DNA from: Rhodoblastus acidophilus
GTDB lineage: Bacteria > Pseudomonadota > Alphaproteobacteria > Rhizobiales > Beijerinckiaceae
DNA: 64,000 bases
Assembly (NCBI RefSeq): GCF_025961575.1
Contig: NZ_JAOQNX010000024.1
Span: 1-64,000 of the forward strand
Direction of reading: 5' to 3'
In this document: one piece after another, positions 45,015 to 54,667 of the stretch
Position numbering within the stretch: position 1 is the first letter of the stretch
How the letters are laid out: each line of letters starts with the position of its first letter
Translations under genes and position numbers: made by a program
The notes under the pieces: model-generated
Database searches by the model: none
The model's input: only the letters and a program-made list of their open reading frames with translations
What the model was told of the DNA's origin: nothing

Positions 45015-47073
45015 CGCCGACCTCCCTGGTGGAGACGTTGGGATTGCGGCGCGCCTTGAAAATGGTGGCGAAGCCGAACACCACCATGGTCAGCACCACC
45101 GCCATGAAAATGGCGGTCAGGCCGGCGTCGACATAGGCGTTCTGCACCACGCGCGCCATATCCTCGGCGGTTTTGGCCGGCGCGAGCGTCTTGCCCTCGG
45201 CGGCGGCGGCCGCATATTTGTTGGCCTGCGCCAGGAAGCCGATCGCCGGGTTGGCGTCGAACAGCTTTTGCCAGCCGGCGGTGAGCGTGCACACCAGCAG
45301 CCAGATGGTCGGCACGATGGTCACCCAAGTGTAGCGGTCGCGCTTCATCTTGAACAAGGCCGCCGTGCACAGGATCAAAGCGATCGCCGCCAGCATCTGG
45401 TTGGCGATGCCGAACAGCGGCCACAGCGTGTTGATGCCGCCGAGTGGATCGACCACGCCCTGGTAGAGGAAATAGCCCCACATCGCGACCGCGAGACCGG
45501 TGGCGACCAGATTGGCCGCCCAGTTGCGGGTGCGCGCCATGAACGGCACGAAATGGCCGGTCAGGTCCTGGATCATGAAGCGGGCGACGCGGGTGCCGGC
45601 GTCGACCGTGGTCAGGATGAACAGGGCCTCGAACAGAATGGCGAAATGGTACCAGAACGCCTTCATCGCCGAGCCGCCCAAGAATCCTGAGAGGATTTCG
45701 GCCATGCCCACGGCGAGAGTCGGCGCGCCGCCGGCGCGCGACAGAATGGTCTTTTCGCCGACATCGGCCGCGGCCTGGGTCAGCATTTCAGGGGTGACCG
45801 TGAACCCCCAGCCGGAGATCACCGAGGCCGCCTTGACCGCGTCGGTTCCGATCACGCCGGCCGGCGCGTTCATGGCGAAATAGACGCCCGGCTCCAGCGC
45901 GGTGGCGGCGATCAGCGCCATAATGCCCACGAAGCTTTCCATGAGCATGCCGCCATAGCCGATGAAGCGCAGCTCCGATTCGCGCATCGCCATTTTCGGC
46001 GTCGTGCCCGACGCAATGAGCGCGTGAAAACCGGAGACGGCGCCGCAGGCGATGGTGATGAACAGGAAGGGGAACAGCGCGCCCTTGAACACGGGCCCCG
46101 TGCCGTCGATGTACTGGGTCACGGCCGGCATTTTCAGCGCGGGCATGACGAAGGCGATGCCGATCGCCAGCGCGAAGATCGTGCCGATCTTGAGGAAGGT
46201 CGACAGATAGTCGCGCGGGGCCAGCAGCAGCCAGACCGGCAGGACCGAAGCGACGAAACCATAGCCGATCAGCAGCAGCGCCAGCGTCTCGCCCTTGAAG
46301 GTGAACAGCGGCGCGAGCGTCGCGCTTTCCGCCACGGTGCGGCCGAACAGGATGCCGGCGATCAGCAGCACGAAGCCGATGATCGACATTTCCATGATGC
46401 GGCCCGGCCGGATGAAGCGGTTGTAGAGGCCCATGATGATGGCGGTGGGCAGGGTGGAGAACACGGTGAACGTGCCCCACGGGCTGCCGGCCAGCGCCTT
46501 GACCACCACCAGCGCCAGCACGGCGAGCAGGATGACCATGATGGCGAGCACGCCGAACTGGGCGATCAGGCCGGCGGTGACGCCCATTTCCGTCTTGATC
46601 ATGTCGCCGAGCGAGCGGCCGTCGCGACGTGTGGAGAGGAACAGGACGGTGAAATCCTGGACCGCGCCGGCGAAGACCACGCCGACCAGCAGCCAGAGCG
46701 TGCCGGGCAGAAAGCCCATTTGCGCCGCGAGCACCGGGCCGACCAGCGGGCCGGCGCCGGCGATGGCCGCGAAATGGTGGCCGAACAGCACATATTTGTC
46801 GGTCGGGACGTAATCGAGCCCGTCATTGTGGCGCACAGCCGGCGTTGGGCGGGAATCGTCGAGGCGCAGGGCGCGGCGCGCGATGACGAGGCTGTAGAAG
46901 CGGTAGGCGATCAGATAGACGCAGATGGCGGCGGTCACCACCCAGAGCGCGTTGATGGTTTCGCCGCGGTGCAGGGCGACCCACCCCAGCGCGAAGGCGC
47001 CGAGCGCCGCGACGGCGATCCAGGCAAAATAGGACAAAATCCCCGCTTTGCGGGGCTCCGCTAGGCTCGTCAT
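44986..47073 (-). CDS. cstA: Carbon starvation protein CstA (pyruvate/peptide carrier family)
   Basis: CstA-family proteins are inner-membrane carriers induced on carbon shortage, with transport of pyruvate or peptides shown for relatives. The 695-residue protein has about 16-18 hydrophobic segments and the signatures YVPTDKYVLFGHHFAAIAGAGPLVGPVLAAQMG, SGTTPKMAMRESELRFIGYGGMLMESFVGIMALIAA and LFGIANQMLAAIALILCTA. A GGAGGAAACG ribosome site precedes the ATG, with a perfect hairpin just upstream of it. ybdD overlaps the 3' end. Confidence 0.95.
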   Translation of the reverse strand: MTSLAEPRKAGILSYFAWIAVAALGAFALGWVALHRGETINALWVVTAAICVYLIAYRFYSLVIARRALRLDDSRPTPAVRHNDGLDYVPTDKYVLFGHHFAAIAGAGPLVGPVLAAQMGFLPGTLWLLVGVVFAGAVQDFTVLFLSTRRDGRSLGDMIKTEMGVTAGLIAQFGVLAIMVILLAVLALVVVKALAGSPWGTFTVFSTLPTAIIMGLYNRFIRPGRIMEMSIIGFVLLIAGILFGRTVAESATLAPLFTFKGETLALLLIGYGFVASVLPVWLLLAPRDYLSTFLKIGTIFALAIGIAFVMPALKMPAVTQYIDGTGPVFKGALFPFLFITIACGAVSGFHALIASGTTPKMAMRESELRFIGYGGMLMESFVGIMALIAATALEPGVYFAMNAPAGVIGTDAVKAASVISGWGFTVTPEMLTQAAADVGEKTILSRAGGAPTLAVGMAEILSGFLGGSAMKAFWYHFAILFEALFILTTVDAGTRVARFMIQDLTGHFVPFMARTRNWAANLVATGLAVAMWGYFLYQGVVDPLGGINTLWPLFGIANQMLAAIALILCTAALFKMKRDRYTWVTIVPTIWLLVCTLTAGWQKLFDANPAIGFLAQANKYAAAAAEGKTLAPAKTAEDMARVVQNAYVDAGLTAIFMAVVLTMVVFGFATIFKARRNPNVSTREVGDAGVLPSGA

Positions 47074-47086
47074 CTACGTTTCCTCC

Positions 47087-47107
47087 GCCGCTCAGAGCGG
47101 CTTTTTT
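47087..47107. promoter_or_regulatory. Hairpin abutting the cstA ribosome-binding site
   Basis: GCCGCTC and GAGCGGC form a perfect 7-bp stem with a one-base centre, 14-28 bp upstream of the cstA ATG. On the plus strand it is followed by TTTTTT and so would act as a terminator against transcription leaving the cstA region. On the minus strand it lies in the cstA leader directly before GGAGGAAACG. Confidence 0.55.
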
Positions 47108-47267
47108 ATGGCGGTCCAGGCGCATAGGGATGACTCGTCGCCACAGACCCGTCAAGGTTTTAGCGGCACAACGCGTGAGCGCGCCGGCGAGTTTCTGCGC
47201 TGATGTTCGAATTGGCGGCGCGTTCCGGCGGGTCTATAGTCCGGCCGGACTCGTTTGGGAGGGCGCG

Positions 47268-47942
47268 ATGAAGCTCGTCATGTTCGATATCGACGGCACG
47301 CTGGTGGACAGCCAGAATTTCATCGTCGAGGCGCAGCGACGCGCCTTCGCCGCCCATAACCGCCCGGCGCCGAGCCGCGAACGCGCTCTGTCGGTGGTCG
47401 GCCTGTCGCTGCGCGAGGCCTTTGTCGAACTCACCGACGGCCAGGGGCCGGTGGAGACGCTCGCCGCCTCCTACAAGGCGGCCTATAGCGAGTTGCGCGC
47501 CCAGGCCACGCCGGACGAGGACAAGATCTATCCGGGAATCGACGCGCTGCTGCGCCGTCTGGCGGCGCGGCCGGATTGCAAGCTCGGCATCGCCACCGGC
47601 AAGAGCCGGGTCGGCGTGCAAAAGCTGTTCGCGCGGCAGAATTGGGGCGAGCTGTTCGCCACGGTGCAGACGGCCGATGACGCCATTTCGAAACCGGCGA
47701 CGGAAATGTTCGAGCGCGCCTTGCGCGAGACCGGCATTGAGGTGAAAGACGCCTGCATGGTCGGCGACACCACATTCGACATCACCATGGGCCACCGCGC
47801 CGGCGCCCATTGCATCGGCGTGTGCTGGGGCTATCACTGCCACGACAAGCTGAAGGTCGCTGGCGCAAATGTGCTCGTCCACAGCGTGGACGAATTGGAG
47901 ACGAGGCTGGATGAGTTCTTCCAACGATCCGACACTCCGTGA
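47268..47942 (+). CDS. HAD-superfamily hydrolase, phosphoglycolate phosphatase-like
   Basis: The 224-residue protein is a HAD phosphatase of the Gph/PGP type. Motif I is VMFDIDGTLVDS (Asp nucleophile and Asp acid), motif II lies in LGIATGKS, motif III lysine is in DDAISKPATEMF and motif IV is MVGDTTFDITMGHRAGAHCIGV. It may remove phosphoglycolate made by RubisCO oxygenation, or be a general sugar-phosphate phosphatase; specificity cannot be read from sequence. Its end overlaps the ATP12 gene by 32 bp, so the two form a coupled pair, an arrangement common in Rhizobiales. Confidence 0.88.
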   Translation: MKLVMFDIDGTLVDSQNFIVEAQRRAFAAHNRPAPSRERALSVVGLSLREAFVELTDGQGPVETLAASYKAAYSELRAQATPDEDKIYPGIDALLRRLAARPDCKLGIATGKSRVGVQKLFARQNWGELFATVQTADDAISKPATEMFERALRETGIEVKDACMVGDTTFDITMGHRAGAHCIGVCWGYHCHDKLKVAGANVLVHSVDELETRLDEFFQRSDTP

Positions 47943-48729
47943 CGATCTGACCGCCCTGTTCGTCGCCGACGAGGAGCGCAATCCCGTCAAGGCGGCGCAG
48001 CGCGAGATGGCGCGTCCGCTGCCCAAGCGGTTTTATACGGATGTGGCGGTCGTTCCCGTCGAGAACGGGTTTGGCCTGAGCCTCGACGGCAAGGCGGTGC
48101 GCACCCCGGCGCGGGCGGCGCTCGCCCTCCCGACTCTGGCGCTGGCCGAAGCGATCGCCGCGGAATGGCGCGGGCAGGGGGAGCACATCAATCCCGCGAC
48201 CATGCCGCTGACCCGCATGGCCAATACCGCGCTCGACGGCGTCGCCGCGCAAATGGCGCAGGTGGCGGCGGAAGTGGCGAAATTCGCCGGCTCCGACCTG
48301 ATCTGCTACCGCGCCGGCGAGCCCGAGGCTTTGATCGCGGCGCAGAACGCCGCCTGGACGCCGGTGCTCGATTTCGCCCGCGATTTTTTAGGGGCGCGCT
48401 TCAATCTCGCGGAGGGCGTGATGTTCGTGGCGCAGCCGGAGGAGACGCTCGCCGCGGTGGCGCGGGCGATCGAGGACGAGGCGGCCAAGCCCGACGGCGC
48501 GTTCCGCCTCACCGCGCTGCATGAAATGACGGCGCTGACCGGCTCGGTCCTGATCGCGCTGGCGCTGGCGCGCGGCGCGGAGACATTCGAGCGGGGCTGG
48601 GCGGCGGCGCATGTGGACGAGGACCACCAGATTCGCCTCTGGGGCGCCGATGCGGAGGCGCAGGCGCGCCGCGACATCCGGCTGAGGGACATGCGCGCGG
48701 CCTATGAGATGTATGCGGCGCTGGGATAG
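47911..48729 (+). CDS. ATP12 family F1-ATPase assembly chaperone
   Basis: ATP12 proteins bind the F1 alpha subunit during ATP synthase assembly; they are known from mitochondria and alphaproteobacteria. The 272-residue protein has the family pattern RPLPKRFYTDVAVVPVENGFGLSLDGKAVRTPARAALALP, WRGQGEHINPATMPLTRMANTALD, GSDLICYRAGEPEALIAAQNAAWTPVLDFA and ALHEMTALTGSVLIALALA. The start at 47911 lies inside the HAD gene. A family A repeat pair follows its stop. Confidence 0.92.
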   Translation: MSSSNDPTLRDDLTALFVADEERNPVKAAQREMARPLPKRFYTDVAVVPVENGFGLSLDGKAVRTPARAALALPTLALAEAIAAEWRGQGEHINPATMPLTRMANTALDGVAAQMAQVAAEVAKFAGSDLICYRAGEPEALIAAQNAAWTPVLDFARDFLGARFNLAEGVMFVAQPEETLAAVARAIEDEAAKPDGAFRLTALHEMTALTGSVLIALALARGAETFERGWAAAHVDEDHQIRLWGADAEAQARRDIRLRDMRAAYEMYAALG

Positions 48730-48737
48730 GGGCGAAT

Positions 48738-48856
48738 CCTTCTCCCCTTGCGGGAGAAGGTGGCGCGAAGCGCCGGATGAGGGGGCCACGCGGCGGAACC
48801 CCTCATCCGTCTCGCACCTAACGGTGCGAGCCACCTTCTCCCGCAAGGGGAGAAGG
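48738..48856. repeat. Family A repeat pair (A5) between the ATP12 gene and ssb
   Basis: An inverted arm (48738-48785) and a direct arm (48799-48856) lie back to back, the same layout as pair A2 and opposite to A3 and A4. The rest of the 296-bp gap presumably holds the ssb promoter. Confidence 0.85.
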
Positions 48857-49025
48857 TTGGGCTGCGGCCACGCCTTTGATTTTTCGGCCCGGCGGCGCCA
48901 AATGGCTCGCCTCGCCCATTCCTCCCGCTTCAAACGCGGTAAACGCGTTGTGGACAAGGCCATTGCGCACGCGCGACGGCGCTTTGAACCGTATAAGATG
49001 CGCGGCTCGCGAATGGGGGAACAAT

Positions 49026-49535
49026 ATGTCGGGTAGCGTCAACAAGGTCATTCTCATCGGCAATCTCGGCCGCGACCCCGAGGTGCGCCGCACCGCCAAT
49101 GGCGATCCCGTCGTGACCTTCTCGCTCGCCACCACCGAGAGCTGGCGCGACAAGGCGACGGGCGAGCGCCGCGACCGCACCGAATGGCACAATGTCGTCA
49201 TCTTCAATGAAAACCTGGGCAAGATCGCCGAGCAATATTGCAAGAAGGGCGCGAAGATTTACATCGAAGGCCAGTTGCAGACCCGCGAGTTCCAGGACAA
49301 GGACGGCAACCAGCGCAAGACGACCGAAGTGGTGCTGCAACGCTTCCGTGGCGAACTGACCCTGCTTGACAGCCGCGGGCGCGGCGGCGACGAGGGCGCC
49401 TATGGCGGCGGCGAGTCCTTCGGCCGCTCCTCGCCGATGCAGCGCGGCTCCTCGGGCGGGCAGGGCGGCGGATTCGGCGGCGGCTCCGGCGGCGGCCGGT
49501 CCTCCGACGCGCTCGACGACGACATTCCGTTCTGA
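49026..49535 (+). CDS. ssb: Single-stranded DNA-binding protein
   Basis: SSB coats single-stranded DNA in replication and repair and recruits partner proteins through its tail. The 169-residue protein has the OB fold (VNKVILIGNLGRDPEVRRTANGDPVVTFSLATTESWRD, RTEWHNVVIFNENLGKIAEQY, KIYIEGQLQTREFQDKDG), a Gly/Ser-rich linker from about residue 118 and the acidic partner-binding tip DDDIPF. GGGGGAAC stands before the ATG at 49026. It is monocistronic. uvrA, its usual neighbour, is not adjacent. Confidence 0.97.
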   Translation: MSGSVNKVILIGNLGRDPEVRRTANGDPVVTFSLATTESWRDKATGERRDRTEWHNVVIFNENLGKIAEQYCKKGAKIYIEGQLQTREFQDKDGNQRKTTEVVLQRFRGELTLLDSRGRGGDEGAYGGGESFGRSSPMQRGSSGGQGGGFGGGSGGGRSSDALDDDIPF

Positions 49536-49739
49536 CCGTCGCCCCTTCCGCGCGCCGTCCCCGAGCAGCGGTGAGATATTGCGGCAGGTCATAACCATAA
49601 CCCAATGGGCGCCAACAAAAGGGTTTGCGCCGGGCGGCGAGATACAGCACTGTCGGTCGCCGTACTTTGTCTGAACTTGTTCGGCGCGCGCATCACGCCG
49701 CGCTTCATTTTGGCGTTGCGCCAGAGACCGGAGGTTTGA

Positions 49740-50171
49740 ATGATCAATCGTCGTCATATCTTTAAGACCGTCGCCGCCGCTGCGGCCGCCGTCTGCATCG
49801 CGTCCGCTCCGGCGCTCGCCGATTCCGGCAAGGTCCGGCTGCGATTCGCCAGCGGCGGCTTCATCATCGGCGTCGGCGGCGGCTCGGGCACGTTGACCTT
49901 CCGTGGCCGGAGCTATCCGCTGAGCATTGGCGGCCTCAGCGTCGGCGTGATCGGCGCCTCCGGCGGCACCCTGGTCGGCCGCGCGCTCAACCTGCGCCAG
50001 CCCACCGACATTGTCGGCACCTATTCCGCCATTGGCGCCGGCGTCGCCGTTGCGGCCGGCGCGCGCGTCTTCCGCATGCAGAACCAGAATGGCGTCATTC
50101 TGGAGTTGCGCGGCAATCAGGTCGGCTTCGAGGCCAACGCCGGCCTGAGCGGCTTCAGCCTGTCGCTGTGA
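49740..50171 (+). CDS. Exported protein of unknown function, Gly/Val-rich
   Basis: The 143-residue product has a signal peptide (MINRRHIFKTVAAAAAAVCIASAPALA, cleavage near residue 27) and a mature part dominated by Gly-Val-Ser beta patterns (GGFIIGVGGGSGTLTFRGRSYPLSIGG...). I cannot assign a family; similar small periplasmic proteins occur in many proteobacteria. It is a single gene followed by a strong terminator, and its ATG is preceded by GGAGGTTTGA. Confidence 0.72.
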   Translation: MINRRHIFKTVAAAAAAVCIASAPALADSGKVRLRFASGGFIIGVGGGSGTLTFRGRSYPLSIGGLSVGVIGASGGTLVGRALNLRQPTDIVGTYSAIGAGVAVAAGARVFRMQNQNGVILELRGNQVGFEANAGLSGFSLSL

Positions 50172-50195
50172 TCGCCTGAAACCGCTAGACTTTTG

Positions 50196-50229
50196 GGAGC
50201 GGCCTCGCAAGAGGCCGCTCCGTTTGTTT
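50196..50229 (+). terminator. Intrinsic terminator after the exported-protein gene
   Basis: GGAGCGGCCTC and GAGGCCGCTCC form an 11-bp perfect stem on a GCAA tetraloop, followed by GTTTGTTT. Confidence 0.92.
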
Positions 50230-50290
50230 GAGATGAAAGACTTTCTTCGCCCGACCCGGCGCCCTACAAGGCGCGACGAAAGGGCGAGAC

Positions 50291-51913
50291 ATGATCCGAC
50301 TCGATAATATCAGCAAGCAGAACGGCACCCACCTCATCTTCATCGAGGCCTCCGCCGCCCTTTTACGCGGGGAAAAGGTGGGGTTGGTCGGACCGAACGG
50401 CGCCGGAAAAACCACTTTGTTTCGTCTCATCGCCGGCCAGGAAAATCCGGACGAGGGGCAGGTCTCGACCGATCGCGGAATCACCATCGGCTATTTCAAC
50501 CAGGATGTCGGCGAAATGTCCGGCCACAGCGCCGTCGCCGAAGCGATGAACGGCGCCGGACCGGTGAGCGAGGTCGCCGCCGAATTGAAGGCGCTGGAGG
50601 CCGAAATGGCCGATCCCGAGGCCATGGATCGCATGGACGAGATCGTCCACCGCTATGGCGAGGTTCAGGCGCGTTTCGAGGAACTCGACGGCTATGCGCT
50701 CGAAGGTCGCGCGCGCGAAGTTTTGGCGGGCCTGAACTTTTCCGACGAGATGATGGACGGCGACGTCGGCAAATTGTCGGGCGGCTGGAAGATGCGCGTG
50801 GCGCTCGCCCGCATCCTGCTGATGCGCCCCGACGCCATGCTCCTGGATGAGCCGAGCAACCATCTCGACTTGGAAAGCCTGATCTGGCTCGAGGATTTTT
50901 TAAAGGGCTATGACGGCGCGCTGCTGATGACCTCGCACGACCGCGCCTTCATGAACCGGATCGTCGGAAAAATCATCGAGATCGACGGGGGATCGCTGAA
51001 CTCCTATTCCGGCGATTACGAATTCTACGAGCAGCAGCGCGCGCTCAACGAAAAGCAGCAGCAGGCGCAATTCGAGCGCCAGCAGGCCATGCTCGCCAAG
51101 GAGATCAAGTTCATCGAGCGGTTCAAGGCGCGCGCGTCGCACGCGTCGCAGGTGCAAAGCCGGGTCAAAAAACTCGACAAGATTGAAAAAGTCGAACCGC
51201 CGCGCCGCCGCCAGACCGTCATGTTCGACTTCCCCCCGGCGCCGCGCTCCGGCGAAGACGTGGCGACGCTCAAGGGGGTCAAAAAGGCTTACGGCTCCAA
51301 GCGCATCTATGACGGCCTCGATTTCCAGGTGCGGCGGAAAGAACGCTGGGCGGTGATGGGGGTGAACGGCGCGGGCAAATCGACGCTCCTCAAACTTGTG
51401 GCGGGGACGGCCGAGCCGGACGCGGGCGCGGTGACCATCGGCTCCGCCACCAAAATGGGCTATTTCGCCCAGCACGCCATGGAGCTTTTGGACGGCGAGG
51501 CCACCATTTTTGAGGATCTCGAAGCCACGTTCCCGCAGGCGGGCAGGGGGGCGCTGATGACGCTCGCCGGCTGTTTCGGTTTTTCCGGCGACGATGTGGA
51601 GAAAAAGTGCCGGGTGCTGTCGGGCGGCGAAAAGGCGCGGCTGGTGATGGCGAAAATGCTGTTTGACCCGCCGAATTTTCTGGTGCTCGACGAGCCGACC
51701 AACCATTTGGACATCGCCACCAAGGAAATGCTGATCAAGGCCTTGTCGGCGTTCGAGGGGGCGATGCTGTTCGTCTCCCACGACCGGCATTTTTTGGCGG
51801 CGCTGTCGAACCGGGTGTTTGAACTGACCCCGGATGGCGTGCATCAATATCCCGGCGGCTACAGCGAATATGTGGCGTCCACCGGACAGGAGGCGCCCGG
51901 TTTGCGGCATTGA
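50291..51913 (+). CDS. ABC-F family ATPase
   Basis: ABC-F proteins are soluble tandem ATPases that act on the ribosome, as EttA does. The 540-residue protein has two ABC domains. The first has Walker A GPNGAGKTT, signature LSGGWKMRVALAR and Walker B MLLDEPSNHLD. The second has GVNGAGKST, LSGGEKARLVMAK and FLVLDEPTNHLD. They are joined by the P-site-tRNA-interaction linker (EQQRALNEKQQQAQFERQQAMLAKEIKFIERFKARA, about 240-290). No membrane domain is present. It ends soon after the second ABC domain, so no DNA-binding C-terminal coiled coil like that of Uup. A DUF6429 gene follows 15 bp downstream. Confidence 0.93.
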   Translation: MIRLDNISKQNGTHLIFIEASAALLRGEKVGLVGPNGAGKTTLFRLIAGQENPDEGQVSTDRGITIGYFNQDVGEMSGHSAVAEAMNGAGPVSEVAAELKALEAEMADPEAMDRMDEIVHRYGEVQARFEELDGYALEGRAREVLAGLNFSDEMMDGDVGKLSGGWKMRVALARILLMRPDAMLLDEPSNHLDLESLIWLEDFLKGYDGALLMTSHDRAFMNRIVGKIIEIDGGSLNSYSGDYEFYEQQRALNEKQQQAQFERQQAMLAKEIKFIERFKARASHASQVQSRVKKLDKIEKVEPPRRRQTVMFDFPPAPRSGEDVATLKGVKKAYGSKRIYDGLDFQVRRKERWAVMGVNGAGKSTLLKLVAGTAEPDAGAVTIGSATKMGYFAQHAMELLDGEATIFEDLEATFPQAGRGALMTLAGCFGFSGDDVEKKCRVLSGGEKARLVMAKMLFDPPNFLVLDEPTNHLDIATKEMLIKALSAFEGAMLFVSHDRHFLAALSNRVFELTPDGVHQYPGGYSEYVASTGQEAPGLRH

Positions 51914-51928
51914 ACCGGAGGAGCACAT

Positions 51929-52159
51929 ATGAAGGTCAGTCCGGACAAGATCGACGATGCGGTTCTCGCACTGCTTTGGCTGACGCTCCACGACGAGCGC
52001 CGCGCCTGGAAAGGCTTTGATTTTGATGTGCTCGACCGTCTCCATCAGAAGGGATTGATCGACGATCCCCACGGGAAGGCCAAGTCGCTGGTCCTCACCG
52101 ACGACGGTCTGCAACGCGCCGAAGCGCTATTCAAGGAGCTGTTCACGCAGTCCTCTTGA
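51929..52159 (+). CDS. DUF6429 family small protein
   Basis: This 76-residue protein matches DUF6429: KIDDAVLALLWLTLHDERRAWKGFDFDVLDRLHQKGLIDDP followed by GKAKSLVLTDDGLQRAEALFKELF. The order looks like a winged-helix-type fold, but the function is unknown. It is very close behind the ABC-F gene (15 bp) with a GGAGGAG ribosome site, so it is probably co-transcribed. Confidence 0.82.
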   Translation: MKVSPDKIDDAVLALLWLTLHDERRAWKGFDFDVLDRLHQKGLIDDPHGKAKSLVLTDDGLQRAEALFKELFTQSS

Positions 52160-52279
52160 CGCCGGGAGGTCATTGAGGTTGCGGATTGACCCTCTTCGCG
52201 GCGCCGGCGCATAGTGCCTTCAGGCGCTTCCGCGCGTTGTCCGATTCCGGCGTTCTCGCCGGCCAGCCAAGAGGTTCAC

Positions 52280-53806
52280 ATGTCCGCGACCGTCTCGATC
52301 GGCGCTCTTCCCCTGTCCGAGGTTTTGACCGCGCCGGAAAAGGGCGCTCTGACCGTGATCGCCTTCGCAGGCAAGGATTTGGCGCTCGGCGCCGAGACGA
52401 CGAAGATTTTGGGCGACGCCGCCGGCTTGATCGGCTCGTCCGCGGAATTCGCAGGGTTCAAGGGCAAGATCGGCTCGGCGCTGGAGTTTTTGGCCCCCGC
52501 CGGCCTCGCCGCGCAAAAACTGATTGTTCTGGGGACCACGCCGGACAAGGACGGCGAAAAGCTGGATTACCTCCGTCTCGGCGGCATCGCCGCGTCAAAA
52601 CTGGGAAAATCCAAGCTCGCCCGCGTCATTTTCGATTTCGCGGCGGCGCCCGAGGATTTTGCCGCCGCCGCCGGGGATTTCGCCCTGGGCCTGCGGCTGC
52701 GCGCCTATAAATTCGACCAGTTCAAGACGAAAAAGGCCAAGAAGGACGAGCCGGAAAAGGACAATGACGAGCCCGTCGAAGTTGTCCTCGCCGGAACCGA
52801 CGCGGGCGTGCTGGGGCAGGCGATCGCCGAAACCTCCGGCCTCGCCGATTCCGTGAATCTGGCGCGCCGTCTCGTCAACCTGCCGCCCAACCTGCTCTAT
52901 CCCGAGAGTTTCGCCGCCGAGGCCAAGGAGCTGGAAAAGCTTGGCGTGGAGGTGGAGATCCTCGACGTCCCCGCCATGGAAAAGCTGGGCATGCGGGCGC
53001 TGCTCGGGGTCGGGCAGGGGTCCGCGCGGCCGAGCCGCGTGGTGATCATGCGCTGGAACGGCGGCAAGGAGGGCGAAGCCCCGCTGGCCTTCATCGGCAA
53101 GGGCGTCTGTTTCGATTCCGGCGGCGTGTCGATCAAGCCCGGCGCCGGCATGGAGGACATGAAGGGGGATATGGGCGGCGCCGCCGCGGTCACCGGCCTG
53201 TTGCGCGCGCTCGCCGTGCGCAAGGCCAAAGCGAATGTGGTCGGCGCCATCGGCCTGGTCGAAAACATGCCCGACGGCGGCGCCCAGCGCCCGTCCGACA
53301 TTGTCACCGCCATGTCCGGAACCACCATCGAAATCATCAATACCGATGCGGAAGGCCGCCTGGTGCTCGCCGACGTGCTCTGGCACGTGCAAAGCGCCTA
53401 CAAGCCGGCCTTCATGATCGATCTCGCGACCCTGACCGGCGCCATCCTGGTGTCGCTTGGCCAGGAATATGCCGGGCTGTTCTCCAACAATGACGAACTC
53501 TCGGAAAAGCTGAAGAAGGCCGGCGAGGCCAGCGGCGAAAAGGTCTGGCGCCTGCCGATGGGCCCCGCCTATGAAAAGATGATCGAATCGAAGTTCGCCG
53601 ACATCAAGAACACCGGCGGGCGCTTCGCCGGCTCGATCACCGCCGCGCATTTCCTGCAGCATTTCGTCAATGACACGCCCTGGGCGCATCTCGACATAGC
53701 GGGGACGGCGATGGGTTCGCCATCGAGCGATCTCAACCAGAGCTGGGGCTCCGGCTGGGGCGTGCGCCTGCTCGACCGCCTCGTGCGCGATTTTTATGAG
53801 GAATGA
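52280..53806 (+). CDS. pepA: Leucyl aminopeptidase PepA (M17)
   Basis: PepA is a hexameric two-metal cytoplasmic aminopeptidase that releases N-terminal residues from peptides. The 508-residue protein has an N-terminal macro-like domain and the catalytic M17 domain with metal/active-site blocks [34 protein letters not shown] and the signature [17 protein letters not shown] charged insert ([17 protein letters not shown], about residues 154-170) separates the domains. The ATG at 52280 has AGAGG upstream. holC follows after a family B pair; the pepA-holC linkage is common in proteobacteria. Confidence 0.96.
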   Translation: MSATVSIGALPLSEVLTAPEKGALTVIAFAGKDLALGAETTKILGDAAGLIGSSAEFAGFKGKIGSALEFLAPAGLAAQKLIVLGTTPDKDGEKLDYLRLGGIAASKLGKSKLARVIFDFAAAPEDFAAAAGDFALGLRLRAYKFDQFKTKKAKKDEPEKDNDEPVEVVLAGTDAGVLGQAIAETSGLADSVNLARRLVNLPPNLLYPESFAAEAKELEKLGVEVEILDVPAMEKLGMRALLGVGQGSARPSRVVIMRWNGGKEGEAPLAFIGKGVCFDSGGVSIKPGAGMEDMKGDMGGAAAVTGLLRALAVRKAKANVVGAIGLVENMPDGGAQRPSDIVTAMSGTTIEIINTDAEGRLVLADVLWHVQSAYKPAFMIDLATLTGAILVSLGQEYAGLFSNNDELSEKLKKAGEASGEKVWRLPMGPAYEKMIESKFADIKNTGGRFAGSITAAHFLQHFVNDTPWAHLDIAGTAMGSPSSDLNQSWGSGWGVRLLDRLVRDFYEE

Positions 53807-53829
53807 CGCCTTCCGCTCACATCACGGCC

Positions 53830-53937
53830 GTCATGCCCGGGCTTGTCCCGGGCATCCACGCCGGGAGGCGCGACCGTAATCCCAAAGAATTTGCTCGGCG
53901 GCGCCGCGTGGATGGCCGGGACAAGCCCGGTCATGAC
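53830..53937. repeat. Family B palindromic repeat pair (B3), no gene inside
   Basis: Facing arms at 53830-53861 and 53906-53937 match those of the GIY-YIG element, with a 44-nt spacer. The pair occupies most of the 193-bp gap between pepA and holC. Confidence 0.85.
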
Positions 53938-53999
53938 GACATCGGGGCGCGTCGCGCGTCGGACGTTTCCGGACTCGTGGCGTCGGTCCGCCCTCCCCA

Positions 54000-54455
54000 A
54001 TGACCGAAGTCTGGTTCTATCAACTCCAGCGCCGCCGGCTGGAACAAGTCTTGCCCAATCTGGTCGAGCGGGTGCTGCAGCGTGGCTGGCGCGCGGTGAT
54101 CCAAGCGGCGACGCCGGAGCGCCTCGCGACCCTCGACGACCTGCTGTGGACCTATGCCGAGGATTCCTTCCTGCCACATGGCGGCGGAAAGAACGGCGAC
54201 CCCGAAATGCAGCCGGTCTGGCTCACTCTGGGCGACGATAACCCCAACGACGCCCAGACCCGGTTCCTGCTCGAGGGGGTCGAGGCGACGCATTTTGTCG
54301 ATCATGGTTACCAGCGACTCATCATCCTGTTTGACGGCCGCGACGAGGATTTTCTGCAGGCGGCGCGCGTCCAATGGAAAAAACTACGCCAAATCAACGC
54401 GACGCTCGCCTATTGGGCGGAAACCGACGAGGGCGGCTGGCAAAAGCAGGCGTGA
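54000..54455 (+). CDS. holC: DNA polymerase III chi subunit
   Basis: Chi links the clamp loader to SSB at the replication fork. The 151-residue protein shows the HolC pattern EVWFYQLQRRRLEQVLPNLVERVLQRGWRAVIQA, LDDLLWTYAEDSFLPHGGG, GDPEMQPVWLTLGDDNPNDAQTRFLLEGVEA and RLIILFDGRDEDFLQAARVQWK. Length is typical. It follows pepA as in many proteobacteria. ssb, its binding partner, is encoded 4.5 kb upstream. Confidence 0.93.
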   Translation: MTEVWFYQLQRRRLEQVLPNLVERVLQRGWRAVIQAATPERLATLDDLLWTYAEDSFLPHGGGKNGDPEMQPVWLTLGDDNPNDAQTRFLLEGVEATHFVDHGYQRLIILFDGRDEDFLQAARVQWKKLRQINATLAYWAETDEGGWQKQA

Positions 54456-54667
54456 ACGCGCGACATCACGCGCCAGGGTCACGCCGTATTTCCGCCTCAA
54501 TCCTTGACCACCTTTCACCTTCACGAAACCGTGATCTGTCGCGCGCGGCGCGGCCGCGAGGGCCGGTAACCATTTGGAAACTTTCGGCACGCATGGTCGA
54601 GCCTGAAAGATTTGAATAAAATCCCGCGCTTTGGGCGGCGCGGCGCAACGAGGATGTCAGATCGCTG

